The notes under the pieces are model-generated. The model did no database searches, was not told where the DNA came from, and worked only from the letters and a program-made list of their open reading frames with translations. Made by a program: the position numbers and the translations under genes. A stretch of 64,000 bases of DNA from Allodiplogaster sudhausi (lineage: Eukaryota; Nematoda; Chromadorea; Rhabditida; Diplogasteridae), in the NCBI GenBank assembly GCA_945643635.1, contig CALZFC010000080.1, positions 1,472,001 through 1,536,000 of the forward strand. Reading direction: 5' to 3'. This document shows positions 23,293-32,494 of this stretch, in pieces; within the stretch, counting starts at the first letter, position 1; each line of letters opens with the position of its first letter.

Positions 23293-23364
23293 TGGAGGTA
23301 TGGGGAATTGAACCCCAGACCTCTCGCATGCTAAGCGAGCGCTCTACCACTGAGCTATACCCCC
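23293..23364 (-). tRNA. tRNA-Ala(AGC)
   Basis: Copy B43, consensus; a 148-bp module follows. Confidence 0.94.
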
Positions 23365-23440
23365 AAGCGATCTGCTTATTTGTCTCTCCACTCATAAAAG
23401 TTTATGATTTTCAAGATCAATGAAATAGAAAAATGATTAC

Positions 23441-23512
23441 TGGAGGTATGGGGAATTGAACCCCAGACCTCTCGCATGCTAAGCGAGCGCTCTACCACTG
23501 AGCTATACCCCC
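23441..23512 (-). tRNA. tRNA-Ala(AGC), 148-bp module
   Basis: Copy B44, consensus. Confidence 0.94.
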
Positions 23513-23842
23513 TCACAGAGTGCTAAGGGTGGTAGACAATGATCAAACCTTTATGTAGTTTGCAGATAGCTAGTTATCTCTCTGAACATCGATGAAGCCA
23601 CACACTCTGTCAACATTCATGTCGAGGTACTCAAACACTGAGCCCCAAGGGCATTGCTACGTGTTTCAGACAATTATTAAAAAAAATTGTACTTTGCAGA
23701 TCTCTTCTTATATCTCTAAGATTTGATTATCTTATTGGGAAGACTCTGACAGCAATCATATCGAGCGAGACCATTGAGTTTATTTCCGATTTCTACTTTT
23801 CTCTGCGCCTTAGCAAATGTGAATATATTGAGACTCTCCGTC

Positions 23843-23914
23843 GGGGGCATAGCTCAGGGGTAGAGCGCGCGCTTCGCATGCGCGAGGTCTGGGGTTCGAT
23901 TCCCCATGCCTCCA
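23843..23914 (+). tRNA. tRNA-Ala(CGC)
   Basis: Copy A37, consensus. Confidence 0.94.
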
Positions 23915-24036
23915 AGGATCTTTTGGCTAAAATACTTTCTGAATTAATAACAGTTTTAATCTATCAGGAGTTTCCAGATAAAAATTTGCAAATTAGTTAA
24001 ATGAGTCAATTTATTGTTGAAAATTAAAAATATTAT

Positions 24037-24108
24037 TGGAGGTATGGGGAATTGAACCCCAGACCTCTCGCATGCTAAGCGAGCGCTCTACCACTGAGCT
24101 ATACCCCC
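24037..24108 (-). tRNA. tRNA-Ala(AGC)
   Basis: Copy B45, consensus. Confidence 0.94.
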
Positions 24109-24438
24109 TCACAGAGTGCTAAGGGTGGTAGACAATGATCAAACCTTTATGTAGTTTGCAGATAGCTAGTTATCTCTCTGAACATCGATGAAGCCACACA
24201 CTCTGTCAACATTCATGTCGAGGTACTCAAACACTGAGCCCCAAGGGCATTGCTACGTGTTTCAGACAATTATTAAAAAAAATTGTACTTTGCAGATCTC
24301 TTCTTATATCTCTAAGATTTGATTATCTTATTGGGAAGACTCTGACAGCAATCATATCGAGCGAGACCATTGAGTTTATTTCCGATTTCTACTTTTCTCT
24401 GCGCCTTAGCAAATGTGAAAATATTGAGACTCTCCGTC

Positions 24439-24510
24439 GGGGGCATAGCTCAGGGGTAGAGCGCGCGCTTCGCATGCGCGAGGTCTGGGGTTCGATTCCC
24501 CATGCCTCCA
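24439..24510 (+). tRNA. tRNA-Ala(CGC)
   Basis: Copy A38, consensus. Confidence 0.94.
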
Positions 24511-24632
24511 AGGATCTTTTGGCTAAAATACTTTCTGAATTAATAACAGTTTTAATCTATCAGGGGTTTCCTGATAAAAATTTGCAAATTAGTTAAATGA
24601 GTCAATTTATTGTTGAAAATTAAAAATATTAT

Positions 24633-24704
24633 TGGAGGTATGGGGAATTGAACCCCAGACCTCTCGCATGCTAAGCGAGCGCTCTACCACTGAGCTATAC
24701 CCCC
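24633..24704 (-). tRNA. tRNA-Ala(AGC)
   Basis: Copy B46, consensus. Confidence 0.94.
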
Positions 24705-25034
24705 TCACAGAGTGCTAAGAGTGGTAGACAATGATCAAACCTTTGGGTAGTTTGCAGATAGCTAGTTATCTCTCTGAACATCGATGAAGCCACACACTCT
24801 GTCAACATTCATGTCGAGGTACTCAAACACTGAGCCCCAAGGGCATTGCTACGTGTTTCAGACAATTATTTAAAAAAATTGTACTTTGCAGATCTCTTCT
24901 TATATCTCTAAGATTTGATTATCTTATTGGGAAGACTCTCTCAGAAATCATATCGAGCGAGACCATTGAGTTTATTTCCGATTTCTACTTTGCTCTGCGC
25001 CTTAGCAAATGTGAAAATATTGAGACTCTCCGTC

Positions 25035-25106
25035 GGGGGCATAGCTCAGGGGTAGAGCGCGCGCTACGCATGCGCGAGGTCTGGGGTTCGATTCCCCATG
25101 CCTGCA
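25035..25106 (+). tRNA. tRNA-Ala(CGC), U33A and G71 variant
   Basis: Copy A39. It is the third U33A copy, 1,936 bp after A36. Confidence 0.75.
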
Positions 25107-25228
25107 AGGATCTTTTGGCTAAAATACTTTCTGAATTAATAACAGTTTTAATCTATCAGGAGTTTCCTGATAAAAATTTGCAAATTAGTTAAATGAGTCA
25201 ATTTATTGTTGAAAATTAAAAATATTAT

Positions 25229-25300
25229 TGGAGGTATGGGGAATTGAACCCCAGACCTCTCGCATGCTAAGCGAGCGCTCTACCACTGAGCTATACCCCC
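25229..25300 (-). tRNA. tRNA-Ala(AGC)
   Basis: Copy B47, consensus. Confidence 0.94.
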
Positions 25301-25376
25301 AAGCGATCTGCTTATTTGTCTCTCCACTCATAAAAGTTTATGATTTTCAAGATCAATGAAATAGAAAAATGATTAC

Positions 25377-25448
25377 TGGAGGTATGGGGAATTGAACCCC
25401 AGACCTCTCGCATGCTAAGCGAGCGCTCTACCACTGAGCTATACCCCC
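25377..25448 (-). tRNA. tRNA-Ala(AGC), 148-bp module
   Basis: Copy B48, consensus. Confidence 0.94.
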
Positions 25449-25778
25449 TCACAGAGTGCTAAGGGTGGTAGACAATGATCAAACCTTTATGTAGTTTGCA
25501 GATAGCTAGTTATCTCTCTGAACATCGATGAAGCCACACACTCTGTCAACATTCATGTCGAGGTACTCAAACACTGAGCCCCAAGGGCATTGCTACGTGT
25601 TTCAGACAATTATTAAAAAAAATTGTACTTTGCAGATCTCTTCTTATATCTCTAAGATTTGATTATCTTATTGAGAAGACTCTGACAGCAATCATATCGA
25701 GCGAGACCATTGAGTTTATTTCCGATTTCTACTTTTCTCTGCGCCTTAGCAAATGTGAAAATATTGAGACTCTCCGTC

Positions 25779-25850
25779 GGGGGCATAGCTCAGGGGTAGA
25801 GCGCGCGCTTCGCATGCGCGAGGTCTGGGGTTCGATTCCCCATGCCTCCA
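25779..25850 (+). tRNA. tRNA-Ala(CGC)
   Basis: Copy A40, consensus. Confidence 0.94.
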
Positions 25851-25972
25851 AGGATCTTTTGGCTAAAATACTTTCTGAATTAATAACAGTTTTAATCTAT
25901 CAGGAGTTTCCTGATAAAAATTTGCAAATTAGTTAAATGAGTCAATTTATTGTTGAAAATTAAAAATATTAT

Positions 25973-26044
25973 TGGAGGTATGGGGAATTGAACCCCAGAC
26001 CTCTCGCATGCTAAGCGAGCGCTCTACCACTGAGCTATACCCCC
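25973..26044 (-). tRNA. tRNA-Ala(AGC)
   Basis: Copy B49, consensus. Confidence 0.94.
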
Positions 26045-26373
26045 ACGCAGAGTGCTAAGGGTGGTAGACAATGATCAAACCTTTGGGTAGTTTGCAGATA
26101 GCTAGTTATCTCTCTGAACATCGATGAAGCCACACACTCTGTCAACATTCATGTCGAGGTACTCAATCACTGAGCCCCAAGGGCATTGCTACGTGTTTCA
26201 GACAATTATTTAAAAAATTGTACTTTGCAGATCTCTTCTTATATCTCTAAGATTTGATTATCTTATTGGGAAGACTCTGACAGCAATCATATCGAGCGAG
26301 ACCATTGAGTTTATTTCCGATTTCTACTTTTCTCTGCGCCTTAGCAAATGTGAAAATATTGAGACTCTCCGTC

Positions 26374-26445
26374 GGGGGCATAGCTCAGGGGTAGAGCGCG
26401 CGCTTCGCATGCGCGAGGTCTGGGGTTCGATTCCCCATGCCTCCA
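26374..26445 (+). tRNA. tRNA-Ala(CGC)
   Basis: Copy A41, consensus. Confidence 0.94.
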
Positions 26446-26567
26446 AGGATCTTTTGGCTAAAATACTTTCTGAATTAATAACAGTTTTAATCTATCAGGA
26501 GTTTCCTGATAAAAATTTGCAAATTAGTTAAATGAGTCAATTTATTGTTGAAAATTAAAAATATTAT

Positions 26568-26639
26568 TGGAGGTATGGGGAATTGAACCCCAGACCTCTC
26601 GCATGCTAAGCGAGCGCTCTACCACTGAGCTATACCCCC
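26568..26639 (-). tRNA. tRNA-Ala(AGC)
   Basis: Copy B50, consensus. Confidence 0.94.
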
Positions 26640-26968
26640 ACGCAGAGTGCTAAGGGTGGTAGACAATGATCAAACCTTTGGGTAGTTTGCAGATAGCTAG
26701 TTATCTCTCTGAACATCGATGAAGCCACACACTCTGTCAACATTCATGTCGAGGTACTCAATCACTGAGCCCCAAGGGCATTGCTACGTGTTTCAGACAA
26801 TTATTTAAAAAATTGTACTTTGCAGATCTCTTCTTATATCTCTAAGATTTGATTATCTTATTGGGAAGACTTTGTCAGCAATCATATCGAGCGAGACCAT
26901 TGAGTTTATTTCCGATTTCTACTTTTCTCTGCGCCTTAGCAAATGTGAAAATATTGAGACTCTCCGTC

Positions 26969-27040
26969 GGGGGCATAGCTCAGGGGTAGAGCGCGCGCTT
27001 CGCATGCGCGAGGTCTGGGGTTCGATTCCCCATGCCTCCA
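26969..27040 (+). tRNA. tRNA-Ala(CGC)
   Basis: Copy A42, consensus. Confidence 0.94.
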
Positions 27041-27162
27041 AGGATCTTTTGGCTAAAATACTTTCTGAATTAATAAAAGTTTTAATCTGTCAGGAGTTTC
27101 CTGATAAAAATTTGCAAATTAGCTAAATGAGTCAATTTATTGTTGAAAATTAAAAATATTAT

Positions 27163-27234
27163 TGGAGGTATGGGGAATTGAACCCCAGACCTCTCGCATG
27201 CTAAGCGAGCGCTCTACCACTGAGCTATACCCCC
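27163..27234 (-). tRNA. tRNA-Ala(AGC)
   Basis: Copy B51, consensus. Confidence 0.94.
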
Positions 27235-27564
27235 ACACAGAGTGCTAAGGGTGGCAGACAATGATCAAACCTTTGGGTAGTTTGCAGATATCTTCTTATC
27301 TCTCTGAACATCGATGAAGCCACACACTCTGTCAACATTCATGTCGAGGTGCTCAAACACTGAGCCCCAAGGGCATTGCTACGTGTTTCAGACAATTATT
27401 AAAAAAAATTGTACTTTGCAGATCTCTTCTTATTTCTCTAAGATTTGATTATCTTATTGGGAAGACTCTGACAGCAATCATATCGAGCGAGACCATTGAG
27501 TTTATTTCCGATTTCTACTTTTCTCTGCGCCTTAGCAAATGTGAAAATATTGAGACTCTCCGTC

Positions 27565-27636
27565 GGGGGCATAGCTCAGGGGTAGAGCGCGCGCTTCGCA
27601 TGCGCGAGGTCTGGGGTTCGATTCCCCATGCCTCCA
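27565..27636 (+). tRNA. tRNA-Ala(CGC)
   Basis: Copy A43, consensus; last intact CGC copy. Confidence 0.94.
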
Positions 27637-27758
27637 AGGATCTTTTGGCTAAAATACTTTCTGAATTAATAACAGTTTTAATCTGTCAGGAGTTTCCTGA
27701 TAAAAATTTGCAAATTAGTTAAATGAGTCAATTTATTGTTGAAAATTAAAAATATTAT

Positions 27759-27830
27759 TGGAGGTATGGGGAATTGAACCCCAGACCTCTCGCATGCTAA
27801 GCGAGCGCTCTACCACTGAGCTATACCCCC
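27759..27830 (-). tRNA. tRNA-Ala(AGC)
   Basis: Copy B52, consensus; last intact AGC copy. Confidence 0.94.
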
Positions 27831-28109
27831 TCACAGAGTGCTAAGGGTGGTAGACAATGATCAAACCTTTGGGTAGTTTGCAGATATCTTCTTATCTCTC
27901 TGAACATCGATGAAGCCACACACTCTGTCAACATTCATGTCGAGGTGCTCAAACACTGAGCCCCAAGGGCATTGCTACGTGTTTCAGACAATTATTAAAA
28001 AAAATTGTACTTTGCAGATCTCTTCTTATATCTCTAAGATTTGATTATCTTATTGGGAAGACTCTGTCAGCATTCATATCGAGCGAGACCATTGAGTTTA
28101 TTTCCGATT

Positions 28110-28384
28110 CACGGACCTTCAAACCGCGCGGGATGATGAAGCTCATATAGGGCTGCTACGAAAATCTTAGTGGCCGTTTGAACTCAAAATGGGCGGGAAG
28201 CTACATTTTACACATACAACATAGAAAACGCTGTTACGCAGGGCTGCGTATGTGCAATATTCCTTTCGCGAAGTAGTTACGCAGCGAAAATTAGGCAGCC
28301 GCAACGCGTGAATTCGGTCACGCGTTGGGACATGCTCAGCATAGGGGATGACCGAGCTTTTTTTTTAAAGGCTGAAGGTCCGTG
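28110..28384. mobile_element. Small inverted-repeat element in an array spacer
   Basis: A 275-bp insertion into the conserved spacer upstream of copy A44. It begins CACGGACCTTCA and ends with the exact reverse complement TGAAGGTCCGTG. GATT is present on both sides (28106-28109 and 28385-28388) as a likely target duplication. The interior has its own short palindrome around ACGCGTGAATTC and no protein-coding frame. The superfamily is unknown. Confidence 0.78.
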
Positions 28385-28440
28385 GATTTCTACTTTTCTT
28401 TGCGCCTTTGCAAATGTGAAAATATTGAGACTCTCCGTTC

Positions 28441-28512
28441 GGGGGCATAGCTCAGGGGTAGAGCGCGCGCTTCGCATGCGCGAGGTCTGGGATTCGATTC
28501 CACATGCTTCCA
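28441..28512 (+). pseudogene. Degenerate tRNA-Ala(CGC)
   Basis: Copy A44. Changes in the T stem (TGGGA against CCACA) and acceptor break several pairs, although the anticodon is still CGC. It lies next to the 275-bp insertion at the decaying array edge. Confidence 0.7.
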
Positions 28513-28604
28513 AGGATCTTTTGGCTAAAATAGTTTCTGAAATAATAACAGTTTTGCAAATTAGTTAAATGAGTCAATTTATTGTTGAAAATTAAAAATA
28601 TTAT

Positions 28605-28676
28605 TGGAGGTATGGGGAAATGAACCCCAGACCTCTCGCATGCTAAGCGAGCGCTCTACCACTGTGCTATAACCCC
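28605..28676 (-). pseudogene. Degenerate tRNA-Ala(AGC)
   Basis: Copy B53. Base changes fall in the acceptor, D arm and B box (AAATGAAC for AATTGAAC on the plus strand). Confidence 0.7.
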
Positions 28677-28752
28677 AGGCGATCTGCTTATTTGTCTCTC
28701 CACTCATAAAAGTTTGTGATTTTCAAGATCAATGAAATAGAAAAATGATTAC

Positions 28753-28824
28753 TGGAGGTATGGGGAATTGAACCCCATACGTCTCGCATGCTAAGCGAGC
28801 GCTCTACCACTGAGCTATACCCCC
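28753..28824 (-). tRNA. tRNA-Ala(AGC), 148-bp module, changed
   Basis: Copy B54, the last in the array. Two changes lie at the anticodon/variable/T-arm junction (CATACGTC for CAGACCTC on the plus strand). The acceptor and anticodon are intact. Confidence 0.75.
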
Positions 28825-29025
28825 ACGCAGAGTTCTAAGGGTGGCAGACAATGATCAAACCTTTGGGTAGTTTGCAGATATCTTCTTATCTCTCTGAACA
28901 TCGATGAAGCCACACACTCTGCCAAAATTCATATCGAGGTGCTCAATCACTGAGCCCCAAGGGCATTGCTACGTGTTTCAGACAATTATTTAAAAAATTG
29001 TACGTTGCAGATCTCTTTTTATATA

Positions 29026-29464
29026 CCGTATTTTCTCTATTAGTACCCCCCCTTTATTAGAACCCCCCTCTAATAGTACCCCCCTCTGATAAAGCCATTG
29101 AAAAATAGAATACCTCCCTCTAGTAGAACCCCCCTCCAATAGTGCCCCCCCCCCTAACAGCCTGAAAATCTCAGCTCGAGACGTACCTCGAATGGATCCT
29201 GGAGGTATGGGATGCTCTCTCCAATGAAATCATTGCTAATTCATTCAAAATATGTGGTAAAATGGATATTCCAGTGATGATTCCTATGAATTCGACCTAC
29301 GATTCTTCTTATTTTGAGAAGAAAATATTGTTATCAAACTTTTAGTGTCTCACATTGAAAAATAGAACCCCTCCCTCCAGTAGAACCCCTCCCTCTAATA
29401 GTGCCCCCCTCTCGCAGGGCTATTGAAAAATAGAACCCCCGGGGTACTAATAGAGAAAATACGG
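29026..29464. mobile_element. C-rich inverted-repeat element with TA target site
   Basis: A perfect 24-bp terminal inverted repeat starts CCGTATTTTCTCTATTAG. TA flanks both ends (29024-29025 and 29465-29466). Inside each arm a motif like TAATAGTACCCCC or TAGAACCCCCC recurs many times, making a long imperfect palindrome. There is no transposase frame. The TA duplication fits a Tc1/mariner-type MITE. It sits in array spacer sequence. Confidence 0.82.
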
Positions 29465-29526
29465 TATGCTTTGATTATCTTATTGGGAAGACTCTGTCAG
29501 CATTCATATCGAGCGAGACCATTGAG

Positions 29527-29670
29527 CAATACCCTTGGGGCTCAGTGATTGAGCACCTCGACATGAATGTTGACAGAGTGTGTGGCTTCATCGATGTTCA
29601 GAGAGATAAGAAGATATCTGCAAACTACCCAAAGGTTTTATCATTATCTGCCACCCTTAGCACTCTGTGT
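29527..29670 (-). repeat. Inverted fragment of array spacer at right border
   Basis: Read on the minus strand, this 144-bp segment matches the spacer that normally lies beside the AGC tRNA (from acagagtgctaagg through the cacactctgtcaac portion). The preceding 29466-29526 matches spacer in the normal orientation. No tRNA is carried. It marks an inversion junction where the array ends. Confidence 0.85.
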
Positions 29671-30097
29671 TTACTTTAATGTTGAATAACGATATCATTA
29701 ATATGATAATGAAACACTAAAAGTGAAGTCGATAGAGATAGAAGACACATAGAATCTATTGAGTTTTATGCAGCTGGTTTAACCGAGCTGATAATTCTAT
29801 CAAGGTGATCAATGGAATTAAGGTGAAATTTTTTCCGCTTCAGAGATGGCTCACTGGGCTTCAGATGCGGCGAAGGACGTCGGAAGCGCCGAAAGGGTGC
29901 CAACTGCAATATGAACTAGACACTTATCGAATAGTTCGGTGGGGAACAATAGGTAGGATAGAGGAGTGGTGAAAGCGATATTCTTGTTCACCTTCACAAA
30001 GAGCAAATAAGAATGTTATTGAAGAGATCGATCTTTATGTTCTATTGATGTGATCTCTGTGTTTAGATGCGCAACAATAACTTCTTCATCTTCTCCT
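29671..30097. other. Intergenic, array border to srd gene
   Basis: AT-rich unique sequence. I see no coding region or RNA gene; it contains the 3' flank of the srd gene. Confidence 0.6.
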
Positions 30098-30902
30098 TCA
30101 AGTCCTACTCTCGTTCAATCGATAAGCACCAGATGGAGAACCGTGGACGGCCTGAGTTGTGGTGTCGCTGCCGACTCGGCGTCCACGGGCACAGCGGTCG
30201 AAGACGGCGCGCAGTCGTCGTCGGTACGGCGGGATGAAATAGATCGTGCTCAGAGGAGACACTGCGGGCATCATGCCCATCACCTGAGGAAGCAAATAGG
30301 TTCAACATGATGATTCGAAAAATACCCTGCCAAAAACCGTGACAAAATTTTAGAATTACAGATAAAATTTTAGAATTTTAGAATTAAATACATCTAGATC
30401 GATTAAATGCATATCCAAGATGATGGCTATTAGCACCACATTTTCCAGAACTCCACTATGTTACAAGATAACTTGCTTGAAATGTTGTGTGCTCGAGTAG
30501 CGGGTGTTGAAAGAGATTGAACTGGCCGATCAAGTAAGAGACGACTCCGACAGTGAACAGCAAAGGAAGACACGCTTGAATCGTCAGAGCCTGGCAATGT
30601 CCATTTCAGATGCATCGAGAGATTGAATCAGAATGCATTTCCATCAATTCAGGCGTTGTTTTCATCTATTTTTTAAAAAGATATAACGAATGAACAACCT
30701 GCATTAGTTGCTTGTGCATTCTCTGCGAGTTGGCTGAAAGATGCTTTTGATGGCTTTTCAGTGCTCCGTAAACGGCTCGGCGAAAGTAAAGAATCAGGCC
30801 GTAGATCGGGAAGCAGGGGACAGTCATGTACAGCACGCAGTACAGGGGCCACGTCTCGAAGAGACTGTGGACTCCTGGGAGAACGAAGGGATAGAGAGAG
30901 AG

Positions 30903-30941
<39 letters not shown>

Positions 30942-32494
30942 ACAATGACATATAGCAAAGAGATTTTTATGCAATGATTGCCTTACAATTAGGCATATCC
31001 AAATCCTATTGGGAAAAATAAAAGTAAAAAAGTAAGCTAACATAATTTGCCTACAGAAAAAAGGTTATATTTCTAATGGAACTCTAGCGAACCAGTGAGA
31101 GTTGCGTCGGTTGTGTTATAGTTTGGGTGAAACTTGGCAAGGAGAGCGACCACGTCCGCCTGCGACGTTTGCGCAGTTGGAAGAGTTGCCTAACATACAT
31201 AATAAGTTTGAATAATTCCATAAATTACAAGATCCTGAATTGTTCTCGAATTAGACGAACCGCCATGAGAAAGGACGGCAGATACACTAGGAAGAGGGCG
31301 AGCAGAATCTTGCCAGTGCCGGGCGTGTTCATCGGTCTGCATTTTTTTATTATCAGACCTTTAATAAGGACACAAAAATGTTAATTAATAAATATTAGAA
31401 ATATAGTTTAAAAAAACAACTAATTTACATCGTCGTCGGGCACAAACTTTAAAAGCACGATAAGCCGATAGCCAAAAGAGAGCGGGAAGGACATGATGGT
31501 GTGCGCGTATGCATGGAGCATGAAGCCGTAAGTGACGAAGCAGACACGGGCGGAGATCAGCGAGCATGGCCCGGCCGAGTGGAATACCAGGGCCGAACCG
31601 CAGGGGATCGCACTGTGGGTGCAAACTCCATTAGTTTACTACTTATTTATAGACCTTCTTTTTATTTACATCTATTGATACAAATAGTACATACTAAAAA
31701 GTAATAAAATAATTCGCTCATTATTCTCATATGTTTGTGACATTCGCTGTCATTGTCTAATCGTGTTAACCAGGACAATTTCCCACAACGTAAGCAGTGA
31801 CATTATCGCAAATTGTATAAAAACATATTTTTACTTGCCTCAAAGAAAATTATTTCATTTTTCACCTTATTGTGACATACACATAATACATGCCTAATTG
31901 TAGGAAGGTTATCAGCGATCTTTCTTTTTCCCTTGTTCTATATAAATAACTGGAATCACCAAGAGCAGAAAATCGTATCATAAAATGAAATTTAACAATG
32001 GCAATAGAAGGAGAGATTCCATTGATGTTTCCACAAATTTCGAAGCAATGAAAATATATATATTTTTTTAAATCCATTGTAACTGGCGTGTGCTATTTAT
32101 ACATCCATTCTTCATATTTGCTTGCATGTTTTGAATAGATTTTTTTTCATACATGAAGGCATTATAGCCCTTTTTATATTTCCGTTCGATAATGAAAAAT
32201 GAGCTTCTATATTTTACTTTAAAAATCGAGTACAATTTTGATTATGATTAATCTGAATGAAATGTCCCAGTACCGTTGCATCATAAATCCGCCAGTGAGG
32301 CAGCCGACGAGGTCGGCTATCGCAAAGTTGACGAGGAAAGTCGAGAAGGCACGGAGCGACTTAGGAGTCGCGACTTTGATGAGGAGAAGAAGGATGAGGT
32401 TGAAGGAGATGCCGGAGATGTTCACGATGGAGTGGATCACAACCGAAGTGATGTCATACCACTCGGAGAAGGAGATCGTCGAAGACAAGTTCAT
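30098..32494 (-). CDS. srd-family nematode chemoreceptor (seven-TM GPCR)
   Basis: The reconstruction has seven exons (minus order): 32494-32274, 31612-31448, 31336-31261, 31189-31093, 30874-30699, 30590-30465, 30283-30098. All phases agree and give 348 aa, normal for the family. The N-terminal exon has an outer segment, TM1 (ISFNLILLLLI), the srd-type TPKSLRAFST loop and TM2 with a QR at its end. Exon 2 has the GPC motif, a CFVTYGFMLHAYAH TM3 and GYR at its cytoplasmic end. Exon 3 carries TM4 (LPSFLMA), exon 4 the HPNYNTT outer loop, and later exons MHKQLMQALTIQACLP, typical before TM6, and the SPLSTIYFIPPYRRRL end. Srd proteins are olfactory receptors in nematode sensory neurons. Exon 2 to 4 boundaries are the least certain. 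Confidence 0.82.
30892..30941 (+). repeat. (GA)n microsatellite in srd intron
   Basis: A nearly pure AG run in the intron between the HPNYNTT exon and the following exon of the srd gene. Confidence 0.9.

Larger units (their letters stand above)
1..29023. repeat. Tandem tRNA-Ala gene array, ~595-bp convergent units
   Basis: Direct reading shows about 45 repeats. Each typical unit holds a 72-nt tRNA-Ala(CGC) on the plus strand, about 126 bp of AT-rich linker, a 72-nt tRNA-Ala(AGC) on the minus strand, and a spacer of about 330 bp. Both tRNAs fold as full cloverleaves with 7-nt anticodon loops (TTCGCAT and TTAGCAT). Both keep the G3-U70 wobble pair that alanyl-tRNA synthetase reads. A boxes (TAGCTCAG) and B boxes (GGTTCGATTCC or GGTTCAATTCC) are intact. 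A run of four T follows the plus tRNA within 10 nt, and a run of five T follows the minus tRNA on its own strand; both fit Pol III termination. The array is open at the left window edge. Spacer variants differ mainly near the 5' end of the AGC gene (acgcagag or tcacagag). Confidence 0.96.

Noticed and set aside
4063..27126. Repeated open frames of 80-135 codons in the first 27 kb (SSETIEF...SSGVERALRMREV type)
   Set aside because: They run straight through the tRNA-Ala(CGC) genes and spacers in the same frame each time because the units repeat. There is no codon bias, domain or start context of a protein gene.
1..29023. CRISPR-like array
   Set aside because: Repeats are about 595 bp, spacers are conserved rather than unique, and each repeat holds tRNA genes. 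This is eukaryotic DNA.
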